Assembly (NCBI GenBank): GCA_016215705.1
Contig: JACRIR010000270.1
Location: 1-20,572, forward strand
Source of the DNA: Candidatus Poribacteria bacterium
GTDB lineage: Bacteria; Abyssobacteria; SURF-5
Length of the DNA: 20,572 nt
Direction of reading: 5' to 3'
Shown piece after piece: positions 1 to 8,051 of the stretch (the stretch's first letter is position 1; every line of letters starts with the position of its first letter). The position numbers and the translations under genes were made by a program. The notes beneath the pieces are model-generated. The model ran no database searches, had not been told where the DNA came from, and was given only the letters and a program-made list of their open reading frames with translations.

Positions 1-30
1 AGGGATTACAACACGGATCAGTTCCAGAGA

Positions 31-1404
31 TCACTCTTTCACGCGCGCCCCGACCTTCCGTACCGCATCAAGACGTTCGAGCTCGACCCTGTACGCTTCG
101 GAATTCCGCGCCAGCGCTTCGTGAAGGTCCGTCACGATCCTCTCGGCGCCCGCATGTGTGGGCACAAGGGCGTGCTTCTTGTATAAGTACGGCAGCACGT
201 CGGTGTTGTCGATGATGCAGCACGGGCGTCGATGGTCCTCATTGAACGGCTGCATCGACCTCGCCTCTTTGAAGCACGGTGAGTTGAGGATTTCGGCAAG
301 CGATTTCTCGCGAATGTTGTCCACGGCCATGTGAAGGAAAACGCACGGCTCGACCATGCCGCTTGCGGTGACGTGCAGGTACTTGCGACCCCACGCAAGA
401 CATCCCTCGGTCGCCTCGCCGTCATTCCAGAAATCATAGACGAGGATGGGTTTTGAGCGCCTGAAACGGTCCACCGCCACGTATCTCTCGGCCCGCTGCT
501 CCGCCGTCGGAGCCAGTGACGGGTCAGGGTTCTTTCCCGTTGGTATGTACTGGAAATACCAACCGAAGGACGGCCCGTGACTTATCATCTCCTCGATGAA
601 CTCGTCGCTCGTTATTGCGTGGTGATTTTTCTTCGTGTGCGTGACGGAGAAACCGAAGAGCACCCCTTCCCTCTTGAGGCGGTCCATGCTGGCCAGTATC
701 TTGGAATAAGCGTCTTTGCCGCGGCGCTCATCAGTTTCGCGCGGCCCGCCCTCGATGCTGATCGCCGGGTGCACGTTGCCAAGTTCGCCCATCCTCTTCG
801 CCATCGCGTCGTCTATCATCATTCCGTGTGTGTATATCTGGAAAAAGACGTCATCATGTTCCTCGACGATCTCGAACAGGTGAGGCCAAATCGTCGGCTC
901 GCCGCCTGTTATGGTTATGAAGTAAATGCCCAGTTCCTCTTTCGCCTGCCCGATTATGTCGCTCACTTCTTCGCGCGTGAGCTCCTGAGCCTTGTTGTAT
1001 TCCCACGCATAACAGCCGAAACAATTCAGGTTGCACTTCATGCTCGGGCTTATGACCATCAGGAAGGGCGGCGGCTCTCCATATTTGTCGCGATACTTGT
1101 CGCGCGCTTCCTGACCGAGAGTCATGTGGTTGAAAAACATGTTAAACGCAAGTTTCCGCTGTGTGTTGGGAGATAGCCGCGGGAGGTTACGCTTAACCAT
1201 CTCAAAGAACATGTTCATGCTGTCAGCGACTTTCTGCCGTTTCGTCGGGTCCTGACTCCTCAAATTCCCGAACGCCTTCGCCGAGGCTCCATCCTTGAGT
1301 TTGTCGATGACGGTCTCGAGCAAATGGCCGTTTCCTGTCAGCGACGGAAGAAGATACGACAGCCCCTTTGCTTTCAAGTAACCCATCATCCGATCCACGT
1401 GCAT
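31..1404 (-). CDS. Radical SAM protein with SPASM-like C-terminal cysteines
   Basis: This is a 457-residue radical SAM enzyme, expected to cleave S-adenosylmethionine at a [4Fe-4S] cluster to start a radical reaction in the cytoplasm; its substrate is unknown. The cluster motif CNLNCFGC (C124, C128, C131) is visible, followed by GGEP at about 167-170, which binds the SAM amino group in this family. Residues 1-110 form an extra, mostly helical N-terminal part. The C-terminal part carries cysteines at 335, 354, 377 and 395-396 in a context like SPASM or twitch domains, which hold auxiliary clusters in peptide- or protein-modifying members. The start is supported by an AGGAGGA Shine-Dalgarno (complement of 1413-1419), 8 bases upstream. 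No peptide substrate gene is seen beside it. It is transcribed in the same direction as the hydrolase pair but separated from it by 323 bases of repeats. The superfamily call is firm; the specific role is not. Confidence 0.9.
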   Translation of the reverse strand: MHVDRMMGYLKAKGLSYLLPSLTGNGHLLETVIDKLKDGASAKAFGNLRSQDPTKRQKVADSMNMFFEMVKRNLPRLSPNTQRKLAFNMFFNHMTLGQEARDKYRDKYGEPPPFLMVISPSMKCNLNCFGCYAWEYNKAQELTREEVSDIIGQAKEELGIYFITITGGEPTIWPHLFEIVEEHDDVFFQIYTHGMMIDDAMAKRMGELGNVHPAISIEGGPRETDERRGKDAYSKILASMDRLKREGVLFGFSVTHTKKNHHAITSDEFIEEMISHGPSFGWYFQYIPTGKNPDPSLAPTAEQRAERYVAVDRFRRSKPILVYDFWNDGEATEGCLAWGRKYLHVTASGMVEPCVFLHMAVDNIREKSLAEILNSPCFKEARSMQPFNEDHRRPCCIIDNTDVLPYLYKKHALVPTHAGAERIVTDLHEALARNSEAYRVELERLDAVRKVGARVKE

Positions 1405-1727
1405 TCCTGCAATCCTCCTGTCCTAATTCCACAATCCTGATGGAACAAGCGTGAACGATCCATTCAACTTCTCCGTGTCACCGATGTCAGCAAGAACAAT
1501 TCCTCATCTCGGAAAGCACAATCCCGATACCAGAAAGGACAATTCCTGATGTCATTCTGAGCGAAGCGAAGAATCTCTTATTCAAGAATAATTTACTTTG
1601 AAACTGAGATTCTTCGCTGCGTTCAGATTTACGGCAAAAGGCTCAAAAAGCCAGCGTCACCCTAGTCTTTGCCCGATGCCTGTAACATAATAATCTGCGG
1701 AACGGAGCGCCGGCGGCGCGCCACGGA
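1405..1727. other. Gene-free interval with degenerate repeats and an inverted repeat pair
   Basis: No convincing gene is present. Next to the radical SAM start lies its Shine-Dalgarno. From about 1488 to 1550 there are three degenerate units of about 21-22 bases built around ACAATTCCTGAT. A GTCATTCTGAGC-type repeat follows with an inverted partner. The rest is unremarkable sequence up to the stop of the next minus-strand gene. Confidence 0.7.
1551..1627. repeat. Dispersed GTCATTCTGAGC-type repeat with inverted partner (hairpin)
   Basis: The plus-strand unit spans 1551-1577. A reverse-complement partner at 1606-1627 matches 20 of 22 positions of 1556-1577. The two arms, with a 28-base AT-rich loop, could fold into a hairpin between the two minus-strand units. 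This is the only one of the seven loci of this family where I see an inverted partner. It might act as a terminator of the upstream unit, but there is no clear T-run. Confidence 0.75.
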
Positions 1728-2732
1728 TCAAATCTGACCGTGACCGGCTCTGGAAATTTCAGGCGCCTTCCGGGACTTCGCAGCCTCGCGTTGCTCCAAC
1801 GCGCGTTGAATCATCCGTATGTCGTCCGGTTCACTCAAGTCGGTGGCTAGATCCGGGTCATTCCACTCAATCGCCTTTGCAGTGACGTGGTATGTGTCGA
1901 AGATATGCTGTTCGACCTCGTGAGTCGAGAGCGAGCCAAAAATGTATCTCAGCGTTAGCCGGAGGCCGAGAAATCTGACCATCCCGATCGCGTTTCTCCT
2001 CATATGGTACACGTTGTACAGATTATCCTTGCTTGCTTTCACCTTATCGACATGCTCAAGAAACAAATCCGGTCTCACGAACTCGACGTGCGCGCCCGTA
2101 AACTGGCCTTCCTGAAAGCTCGCGTACGTGCGCCTCTCCTCCGGATACTTCCTTTCACACGAAACACGGCTCACCATGGGAAAGACCAGATCGACGCGCT
2201 TTTCTTCGAGAACCCGCTCGATCAAGCGGTCCAGCCCATCCGCCGTCACGAGCGGCAAATCAGAGGGGATGAACATTATCAGATCGCCCTTCGATACTTC
2301 TCCGATCCCAAACTGAACGTTCTTGGCGGCGTCGCCCTTATCAATCAGAAACGAGGTCGGCGGGCAGTCTCCTATCTCGAGTTTCTCCTCCGTCTCCGGC
2401 GCAGCGACAACAACTATCTTTTGCACGTGTTTCGATTGCCGCAAGACATTATAGACGCGGGTTATCATCGGGACGCCATTCACCTCGAGCAAATCGAGAT
2501 TAGGGACGTCTTTGAACTCCTTTCGGGCGTCCTTTGTCTTTCCGACCGAAAATAACACCGCCACCACACGCGTATCTCCGTTTTCGTTGTGTTGCCTGCC
2601 GCTATTGACGGATTGGACTGCGTCCGCTGCCGATGCCTGGGCCAGCATCCACACAAAAACAATCGACGCGGCCATCGCTGCGGCAGTAACACCCACAGAC
2701 GCACATTGTCTCAGCGACAGGCGCTTCCTCAT
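1728..2732 (-). CDS. Nucleotidyltransferase-fold (MobA-like) protein with N-terminal signal/membrane segment
   Basis: This 334-residue protein resembles the MobA-like NTP transferase fold over about residues 55-210. Seen features are a Rossmann-like start (RVVAVLFSVGK), an acceptor region (LLEVNGVPMITRVYNVL) and a metal-site segment (FIPSDLPLVT, about 154-163). The glycine-rich nucleotide loop usual in the family (LAGGxGxRM) is not intact: here it reads LFSVGKTKDARKEF. Residues 1-13 are basic and 14-38 hydrophobic, ending ASAADA, like a signal peptide, which is odd for an enzyme that normally uses cytoplasmic nucleotides. The chosen ATG overlaps the stop of the upstream hydrolase in an ATGA, which supports translational coupling. 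A GTG at 2567 (codon 56), with GGAGA just upstream, could instead start a purely cytoplasmic form. It may transfer a nucleotide to a sugar or cofactor, or be a non-catalytic relative. Confidence 0.75.
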   Translation of the reverse strand: MRKRLSLRQCASVGVTAAAMAASIVFVWMLAQASAADAVQSVNSGRQHNENGDTRVVAVLFSVGKTKDARKEFKDVPNLDLLEVNGVPMITRVYNVLRQSKHVQKIVVVAAPETEEKLEIGDCPPTSFLIDKGDAAKNVQFGIGEVSKGDLIMFIPSDLPLVTADGLDRLIERVLEEKRVDLVFPMVSRVSCERKYPEERRTYASFQEGQFTGAHVEFVRPDLFLEHVDKVKASKDNLYNVYHMRRNAIGMVRFLGLRLTLRYIFGSLSTHEVEQHIFDTYHVTAKAIEWNDPDLATDLSEPDDIRMIQRALEQREAAKSRKAPEISRAGHGQI

Positions 2733-3541
2733 TGAACCGTTTCCCCCTTCAAAAAGCCGATTATTTGCCGAAAAACAAGCTCTTGCTCGACGTCCATCAT
2801 AATACTATGGCCACTGCGCTCAAGCATGACCAACCGCTTGTCGGAGGAACTTACCCTTTGATACGCCAGAGGGCCGCTCTTACTGCCGGAAACCTTGTCG
2901 TTCCGCGACTGAATTATGAGTACGGGCGAATGGATGCGATCCAACCGCTCTCTTACGATTTCAATCAGCTCCGACATAGTGCGGAGAATCGCCGTCGGCA
3001 CTCTGTCGTAGACATAGCTGAAAGGTTCGCCGTCGGCATCGACAAGTTTCTCCGGCCTCCCTTTGACCGTTTTGAAAAAAGCGCCGTATAGCCGAAGCAT
3101 CAGGCTGGTCGGAAACCTGTCATTCAGAGGGCACAAAGGGACGTTCAGAAGAACAAGTCTGTCGATGTGGTTGTACGCCGCGTAGTGCGCGGCGAGGGCG
3201 GCGCCTATTGAGAAACCGACTAGCGAAACATCATCGAATTCGCTTTTCAGTCCGCAGTATTCCTTGTGGATGTGCTCGTACCAGTCCTGCCACACGATCC
3301 CGTCGAGGTCGTCCGGATGCGTGCCATGTCCCGGCAGGAGAGTTCCCCTCGCTGTAATTCCCGAAATTGCAAGGGCTTCTGCAAGTCCGCGCATCTGGGC
3401 AGGCGAGCCGGCTATCCCATGCACCAGCAAACATGCGCGCCTACCTGCTCCAAGTGTGTAAGGCTCATACCCCTTGATTGTCTTTCGTTCGCGGGGCTGA
3501 ATCTGGTCCTCGCCTCGTCTCGTGAGACCCGGAATCTGCAT
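2729..3541 (-). CDS. Alpha/beta hydrolase, carboxylesterase/monoacylglycerol-lipase type
   Basis: This 270-residue serine hydrolase probably cleaves carboxylic esters in the cytoplasm; no signal peptide is seen. Family landmarks are the oxyanion-loop LLVHGIAGSP at about 38-47, GHGTHP at 71-76, the nucleophile elbow GFSIG with Ser111, an acid candidate Asp215 in QSRNDKVSG, and the catalytic His245 in RSGHSIMMD. Spacing and length match the Est30-like carboxylesterases. Its stop overlaps the start of the nucleotidyltransferase-fold gene by 4 bases, so the two are very likely one transcript. I see no strong Shine-Dalgarno before the ATG at 3541, so the start is chosen by homology and as the first ATG in frame. 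Confidence 0.9.
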   Translation of the reverse strand: MQIPGLTRRGEDQIQPRERKTIKGYEPYTLGAGRRACLLVHGIAGSPAQMRGLAEALAISGITARGTLLPGHGTHPDDLDGIVWQDWYEHIHKEYCGLKSEFDDVSLVGFSIGAALAAHYAAYNHIDRLVLLNVPLCPLNDRFPTSLMLRLYGAFFKTVKGRPEKLVDADGEPFSYVYDRVPTAILRTMSELIEIVRERLDRIHSPVLIIQSRNDKVSGSKSGPLAYQRVSSSDKRLVMLERSGHSIMMDVEQELVFRQIIGFLKGETVQ

Positions 3542-3590
3542 ATAACATTAGACGCGACAAATCCCTCAATATTCGTCTCTGTGGAATCTG

Positions 3591-3732
3591 CCCGCAATTG
3601 TGTGCGTGCGAATTCATTCGCAACTGCAAAACCAAAAACAGACCAGAATCCTTGTACGTGTGAATTGGCACTTGTACAAGACTTCTGAATTCCCTATGGG
3701 GTCGCATTCATTCGACCGCACACAATTGCGGG
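3591..3732. repeat. 142-bp element bounded by a perfect 16-bp inverted repeat
   Basis: The left end CCCGCAATTGTGTGCG (3591-3606) is exactly the reverse complement of 3717-3732. Similarity continues inward for about 16 more bases with mismatches. The interior contains the 10-bp palindrome CTTGTACAAG (3671-3680) and a second CTTGTAC about 20 bases upstream. No transposase frame is inside and I see no target-site duplication. It resembles a small non-autonomous element or a long regulatory hairpin. Confidence 0.6.
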
Positions 3733-3984
3733 ATACGTTCTTGCGTGGAGGTTTGTCCGCTCTTTCGTTCACTCGACAGGAGCGCCCCGTGCCCGGAAAA
3801 CATTTCTCCCTCTCCCCGAATTGGTACAAAGCTTACCACATTTGGACCCGAATTGCAATCACCGTCGGAAGGCTGTGAGACGCATCAAAACCCCTATTCT
3901 CAGCCGGTTTTAGTGATATCGGCGGTTCGCTTGTAAAACCCCGGGGCCTCTGTGCTACCCCGCTTTGCAAACGGCCTCCGTGTC

Positions 3985-4004
3985 CCCCCCTTTGCAAAGG
4001 GGGG
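3985..4004. repeat. CCCCCTTTG-type 20-bp palindrome
   Basis: A perfect palindrome centred on TTTGCAAA, with six Cs on the left and six Gs on the right, followed by a second G-run and GATTT. A degenerate relative occurs at 6756-6787. Translated in the reverse direction it gives a proline-rich frame that I do not treat as a gene. Confidence 0.7.
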
Positions 4005-4052
4005 CAGGGGGGATTTACGCCATTGAACGCCAAGCCCATACGTCTAGAACGT

Positions 4053-4081
4053 TTGTTATTGAATCCAAAATCGTGTAGAAT
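4053..4081 (+). promoter_or_regulatory. Candidate sigma-70 promoter upstream of lolA
   Basis: A -35-like TTGTTA at 4053-4058 is followed, after 17 bases, by a -10-like TAGAAT at 4076-4081. It lies about 125 bases before the chosen lolA start in the divergent region. The -10 matches the consensus at 5 of 6 positions and the -35 at 4 of 6. This is by eye only. Confidence 0.35.
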
Positions 4082-4206
4082 GTGGGTCGTTAACTGCAGA
4101 AGCGCGGCGCTGAGCGCGGAGAAACCCCTTGAACGCATTCAGTCAAATATATCCAAATCCACAAAGGCGGCGGTGTTCCCCCAGGTGCGAATCTGTTCGC
4201 ATACGA

Positions 4207-5025
4207 ATGGCGCAATCAGACAAAAGCAGTCAGCAAGAGGCATCGCCTGCAATTCACCTTCGACTAAGGCGCAGACAGGCTCCTCTTCGCATATTCTTTG
4301 CATTCATTTTCATCCTCAGCCTTGCCGCGTCCGTAACTGCCCAAACCGACGCAAAGACTACACAGATGATGAATGAAATCATTGAAAAAGCAAAAACCGT
4401 TACGACTTACAAGGCCGATTTCAAAGAAACCATCTCAAGCAAAGGGAAAACAATGACCAGCCAGGGAACACTCGCCGTCAAGAGCCCCGACAAAATGCAC
4501 AAGACCGCGAAATTTAACGTGAAGGAAGGAGCGACAAAAGAGGAGTATGTCATCGGTGATGTCGTGTGGACCTACATACCTTCCTTGAAAGCCGCCCAGA
4601 AAATCGATATGGCAAAGGTGAAGAAAGCTATGCAGAAACAGGTCGCCACCGGCGCGGGTGACATGGTGAATCCTTTTGCGGGATTACCCAAAAACAAAAT
4701 CAAATTCATCGAGGCAAAGACTGTGGAGGGGAAATCGGTCTATGTTTTTGACAGTGTCATCTCCACGGCAGCCCAATCGCAGTCACAAGGAGCCCCTCAA
4801 CTGACTCCTCAAAAGGTTATCCTCTGGGTTGACCCCGCCACCGGCATGCGCCAAAAGCATTTTGTTTACGCAAAAGATGGCTCCATTATGATCGAGGCAA
4901 CCTATTCCAACTACCGGCTCAACGTTCAGATTGCCGAATCCGAGTTCCAGTTTAATCCGCCGCCGGGAGTCCAACTCAAGGATATGACAGACGCAACGAT
5001 AAGCAATATGAAGAAACAACAATGA
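4207..5025 (+). CDS. lolA: Outer-membrane lipoprotein carrier protein LolA family
   Basis: LolA shuttles lipoproteins across the periplasm from the LolCDE complex to the outer membrane. The predicted protein (272 residues from this start) has an arginine-rich N-terminus, a hydrophobic stretch at about 29-41 and an ASVTA-Q cleavage-like site near residue 45, so it should be periplasmic. The mature part matches the family: a short helix (MNEIIEKAKTVTTYKADFKE), the beta-strand run with SQGTLAVKSPDKM, and the VWTYIPSLKAAQ segment, ending with VILWVDPATGMRQKH and a closing strand pattern. An ATG 78 bases upstream (4129) is in frame but would put 26 polar residues before the signal peptide, so I chose 4207. 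The IolB-like gene begins 54 bases after its stop, perhaps co-transcribed. No lolB or lolCDE is in view. A mycobacterial-type lipoprotein-binding relative is a less likely alternative. Confidence 0.85.
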   Translation: MAQSDKSSQQEASPAIHLRLRRRQAPLRIFFAFIFILSLAASVTAQTDAKTTQMMNEIIEKAKTVTTYKADFKETISSKGKTMTSQGTLAVKSPDKMHKTAKFNVKEGATKEEYVIGDVVWTYIPSLKAAQKIDMAKVKKAMQKQVATGAGDMVNPFAGLPKNKIKFIEAKTVEGKSVYVFDSVISTAAQSQSQGAPQLTPQKVILWVDPATGMRQKHFVYAKDGSIMIEATYSNYRLNVQIAESEFQFNPPPGVQLKDMTDATISNMKKQQ

Positions 5026-5079
5026 GACGGGAAGTGGGAGCGCCAAAATCCGAAACAGAATCAAGTTGAGGCCCTGACA

Positions 5080-5865
5080 ATGAAGAGGACAAACCTGAAA
5101 TTCCCCCACAAATCTAAAGCCGGATACCGCTGCATCGTCTCACCCCGGAATGCCGCGCTCAAACTGATCGAGTTCGGCGCTATCAGCCTCTCGCATGGAC
5201 GCGCCGTCAATCTGAGTCTCAAGGGAAAGGAAGTCGTCGTCACCTTGCTCAAGGGTCATTGCGAACTCGAGGGCGATGGGAGAAGATACTTTCTTGGCCC
5301 GCGCAAAAACGTCTTCGACGATTATCCCTGGGCAATATATGCGAGCGGAATCGATCTGCTCAGAATCAAAGCGCTTTCCGACGCGGAGGCGGTTGCTTCC
5401 ATGTCCGCGGCCTCGCAGGGCAATCCGCTTGTTCATGTGATCGAGCCGCCCGACGTGATTGAGAAGATTGTCGGCGCAGGCGCGTACGAGCGCCGCGTCA
5501 GAACGATTATCGGCGAGGAATTCCCTGCCCAAAAACTGCTCGTCGGAGAAACGATAAATGAGGCCGGGAAATGGTCGAGCTATCCGCCTCACCGCCACGA
5601 GAAGGATTCGCTGCCGCATGAGGTGAAACTTGAGGAAGTATACTATTATAAGCTCGAAAAACCGGGTGGCTTCGGGGTTCAGCGCATATATACCGACGAC
5701 AGTCGCATCGATGAAGCTCATACGGTCAAAGACGGCGATCTATGCGTGCTTCCGCGCGGTTACCATCCGGTCGCTGCCGCGCCGATCTCCAGACTCTACT
5801 ACTTCTGGGCGCTCGCAGGCAAGAACCGGAAATTGCGCATCCGCGTGGACCCGAACTTCGAATAA
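5080..5865 (+). CDS. iolB: 5-deoxy-glucuronate isomerase, IolB/KduI family
   Basis: IolB converts 5-deoxy-glucuronate to 5-dehydro-2-deoxy-gluconate in inositol breakdown; KduI is the related uronate isomerase of pectin breakdown. The 261-residue length fits IolB. Two cupin halves are visible, and the second carries the diagnostic GETINEAGKWSSYPPHRHE. Likely metal ligands are His171, His173, a glutamate in KLEEVYYY (about 185-186) and His229 in PRGYHPV. GFGVQRIYTDD also matches the family. GAGG-like GAGG at 5068-5071 lies 8 bases before the ATG. Downstream are two dehydrogenases, as expected for a sugar-acid route, but no iolC, iolD, iolE or iolG is in the window. The family is firm; whether inositol is the true substrate is inferred only. 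Confidence 0.88.
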   Translation: MKRTNLKFPHKSKAGYRCIVSPRNAALKLIEFGAISLSHGRAVNLSLKGKEVVVTLLKGHCELEGDGRRYFLGPRKNVFDDYPWAIYASGIDLLRIKALSDAEAVASMSAASQGNPLVHVIEPPDVIEKIVGAGAYERRVRTIIGEEFPAQKLLVGETINEAGKWSSYPPHRHEKDSLPHEVKLEEVYYYKLEKPGGFGVQRIYTDDSRIDEAHTVKDGDLCVLPRGYHPVAAAPISRLYYFWALAGKNRKLRIRVDPNFE

Positions 5866-5868
5866 ATC

Positions 5869-5909
5869 AAACCGCAGTTCTTCTCGCGAACTTTGCGCCT
5901 TTGCGGTTT
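5869..5909. repeat. Inverted repeat hairpin with GCGCCTTTGCGGT phrase
   Basis: AAACCGCA (5869-5876) is the exact reverse complement of TGCGGTTT (5902-5909), giving a possible hairpin directly after the iolB stop. The right arm carries GCGCCTTTGCGGT, also present at 12744-12756 before the dppC-like gene. In both places a Shine-Dalgarno follows within about 20 bases. Confidence 0.65.
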
Positions 5910-5938
5910 AGAAAGTATTTGAGTAAGGAGGCCGGAAA

Positions 5939-6724
5939 TTGACTGACTTGCTGAAAGAAAAATTCGGGCTCGCCGGAAAAGTGGCGGTCGTCGTCGGAGG
6001 AACCAGTGGGATAGGCCGCGCCATAGCGCTTGGGCTCGCCGGCGCCGGCGCTACCGTTCTGCCGGTCTCGCGAGACCATGGGAAAGTCGGGGAAACGGCT
6101 GCCGAAATCGAGAAAATCTCGAACATTAAACCGTCAATCCATACTCTCGATATCCTCGACTGCGTTGCTACCCGCAACCTCTTTGACGTGATAGCGGCCG
6201 AATATGGCTCGCTCGATATCCTCGTCAATTCGGCCGGCGCAACTTTGAAGAAGCCGTCCGTTGATCTCGCCGAGACTGAATGGGACCGCGTCGTGGACAC
6301 CAACCTGAAAGCCGTTTTCTTCGCATGCCAGGCGGCGGCGAGAATCATGATTTCCAAGAAGCGTGGCGGAAAGATAATCAACATCGCGTCTCTTGCGTCG
6401 TTTGTCGCACTGAACGAGGTGGCCGCTTACTGCGCGAGCAAGGGGGGAGTCCTTTCTCTCACCCGCGCGCTCGGCCGTGAATGGGCGAGCCACGGAATCA
6501 ACGTCAACGCCATTGCGCCAGGTGTCTTCCGCACGCCTCTCAACGAACACTTGCTGGCAATCCCCGAACGCTACCAAATGTTCGTTTCCCGAACGCCTAT
6601 GGGCCGTGTCGGCCATGTCGACGAACTCGTCGGCGCCGCCGTCTATCTCGCGGCGCCTGCCTCCGATTTCATGACCGGTCAGTCCATTACGGTTGACGGC
6701 GGCTTCCTCGCAATGGGCGTCTGA
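5939..6724 (+). CDS. Short-chain dehydrogenase/reductase, KduD/gluconate 5-dehydrogenase type
   Basis: This 261-residue NAD(P)-dependent SDR likely oxidises or reduces a hydroxyl of a sugar acid in the cytoplasm. Motifs seen are the cofactor loop GGTSGIG (20-26), LVNSAG (96-100, with Ser in place of the more usual second Asn), Asn122 of the catalytic tetrad, Ser151, Tyr164 and Lys168 (YCASK), and the C-terminal GQSITVDGGF. The pattern NIASLASF before the active site resembles 2-dehydro-3-deoxy-gluconate and gluconate 5-dehydrogenases. It starts with TTG, supported by TAAGGAGG at 5924-5931, 7 bases upstream. It lies between the isomerase and an MDR dehydrogenase, which suggests a shared pathway. 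Substrate is inferred from neighbours only; generic SDRs look alike. Confidence 0.9.
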   Translation: MTDLLKEKFGLAGKVAVVVGGTSGIGRAIALGLAGAGATVLPVSRDHGKVGETAAEIEKISNIKPSIHTLDILDCVATRNLFDVIAAEYGSLDILVNSAGATLKKPSVDLAETEWDRVVDTNLKAVFFACQAAARIMISKKRGGKIINIASLASFVALNEVAAYCASKGGVLSLTRALGREWASHGINVNAIAPGVFRTPLNEHLLAIPERYQMFVSRTPMGRVGHVDELVGAAVYLAAPASDFMTGQSITVDGGFLAMGV

Positions 6725-6755
6725 AAAAGGGAACTGCGAAAGGGAAATTCCGCTA

Positions 6756-6926
6756 TCCTCCTTTTCACAAAGGGGGAGAGGGGGGACTTGAGGAAAGGGG
6801 CAAAGGCGAAAGAAAAAGCCGGAGGATCAAGACAAATAACGGAAGGGAAATGTCATACGGAAGGGAAATGTCATTCTGAGCGAAGCGAAGAATCTCAATC
6901 CAAAATCCAAAATCTAAAATCCAAAA
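6756..6926. repeat. Composite repeat patch before the MDR dehydrogenase
   Basis: Three families lie head to tail. A degenerate CCCCCTTTG-type palindrome is at 6756-6787. A duplicated GGAAGGGAAATGTCAT unit leads into a full GTCATTCTGAGC repeat at 6870-6896. A run of CCAAAAT units follows at about 6899-6926. No gene is seen in this patch. Confidence 0.75.
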
Positions 6927-6963
6927 TGGCAAGACAGTAGGTCGTATCACTATCGAGGCAAAA

Positions 6964-8037
6964 TTGATCTCAGTAGCGCTGCTCCATCGCCCACGAGACT
7001 TGAGGCTGGCAGAAATTCCGGGGTTCGAGCTTGAGTTCGATCAGGTAATGGTCGATGTCGCGGCCTGCGGCATATGCGGCAGCGACCTTCGGTACTATCA
7101 CGGCGAGAACCCGTGGGCGCTTCATACGCTCGGAGTGTCCTTGCCGAATCCGCACAATATTGTCCTCGGACACGAGTTTGCGGGAACCGTGACCGATGCC
7201 GGAGGATTCCGGCAATTACTCGGCAAGCGGGTCGCCGTCATGTCCTTCAAAACTTGTGGCGCGTGTCAGCACTGTCGTGGCGGTCATGAAAACCTTTGCA
7301 GAAACACGACCCATCTCGGACATGGAGCAGGGTGGGGAAAACTGGAATACTATCCAGGCGGCATGGCGGATAGGTGTCCCGCCTGGGGCAACCTCTGTTT
7401 CGAGCTTCCCGATGCAATGATCTTCGAGGAGGCGGCCATGCTCGACGTCGTCGGAGTCGGCGTTCATGCCGCGCGCGTTGGCGGTGTCCGCCCCGGCGTG
7501 TCCATCGCCGTATTCGGAGCAGGTCCGATAGGGAACGCGATCATGCAGGCCTCGCGTGCGATGGGCGCAAGCCGCGCGTTCGTTGTCGATACGTACGAAG
7601 TGGCGCTCGAGATAGCCATCAAATGCAACGCCACGGCGGCAATAGAGGCCGTCGAAGCGGACCCCGTAAAGGCGATTTTCGAGGCAAACAGCGGCGCTTG
7701 CTCCGTTGTCTTCGACACGGTCGGGTCTGTCGATACGCTCCGGAAAGGCGTCGCTCTGCTCGCAGAAGGCGGAACGCTTGTCAATATGGCGGTTCACGAT
7801 ATGAATCTAACCCTGAACTCGCTCGATATCGGGTCGGAGCGCTCGATCAAAACCTCCTGTAACTTCCTCCCCGAAGAGTTCCCGCTCTCGCTTTCCCTGG
7901 TCGAGTCCGGCCAGATCGACGTCAAACCATGGATAACTCACAGGTTCCCTCTGCGCGAGATCAGCAAAGCCTTCGACGTCGCCCTCAATAAGGAGAAACA
8001 CGGCGCATTCAAAGTCATCATCGAACCGGCGTCATAG
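6964..8037 (+). CDS. Zinc-dependent medium-chain alcohol/polyol dehydrogenase
   Basis: This 357-residue MDR enzyme probably oxidises a polyol or sugar-acid hydroxyl with NAD(P). Seen landmarks are the catalytic zinc ligand Cys38 in CGICGSD, the GHEFAG motif with His70 and Glu71, four structural-zinc cysteines (98, 101, 104, 112) in the CGACQHC segment, and a Rossmann GAGPIG at 185-190. This set is typical of the sorbitol, threonine and L-idonate dehydrogenase group. It appears to begin with TTG at 6964, with GAGG at 6955-6958; the first residues align with the usual start of the fold, so a long extension is unlikely. The M20 gene begins 14 bases after its stop, implying one transcript. With the SDR it would supply two oxidation steps of one pathway; this is inference. 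Confidence 0.9.
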   Translation: MISVALLHRPRDLRLAEIPGFELEFDQVMVDVAACGICGSDLRYYHGENPWALHTLGVSLPNPHNIVLGHEFAGTVTDAGGFRQLLGKRVAVMSFKTCGACQHCRGGHENLCRNTTHLGHGAGWGKLEYYPGGMADRCPAWGNLCFELPDAMIFEEAAMLDVVGVGVHAARVGGVRPGVSIAVFGAGPIGNAIMQASRAMGASRAFVVDTYEVALEIAIKCNATAAIEAVEADPVKAIFEANSGACSVVFDTVGSVDTLRKGVALLAEGGTLVNMAVHDMNLTLNSLDIGSERSIKTSCNFLPEEFPLSLSLVESGQIDVKPWITHRFPLREISKAFDVALNKEKHGAFKVIIEPAS

Positions 8038-8051
8038 AACGGGATTGCCAC

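Larger units (their letters stand above)
3542..4206. other. Gene-free divergent region with inverted repeats
   Basis: This 665-base gap separates the minus-strand hydrolase unit from plus-strand lolA. Short open frames exist in it on both strands, but none has a recognisable domain and several are only open because of repeat sequence. It holds the inverted-repeat element at 3591-3732, the palindrome at 3985-4004 and a candidate lolA promoter at 4053-4081. Confidence 0.65.

Noticed and set aside
577-1176. A 199-codon plus-strand open frame
   Set aside because: It lies wholly antisense to the radical SAM gene, whose motifs and Shine-Dalgarno are clear; the protein shows no domain.
3266-3688. 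A 140-codon plus-strand frame overlapping the hydrolase 5' end
   Set aside because: Antisense to a motif-rich hydrolase and then running through inverted repeats; no recognisable features.
3833-4138. A 101-codon minus-strand frame with a proline-rich centre
   Set aside because: The proline-rich part is a translation of the CCCCCTTTG palindrome, a non-coding repeat.
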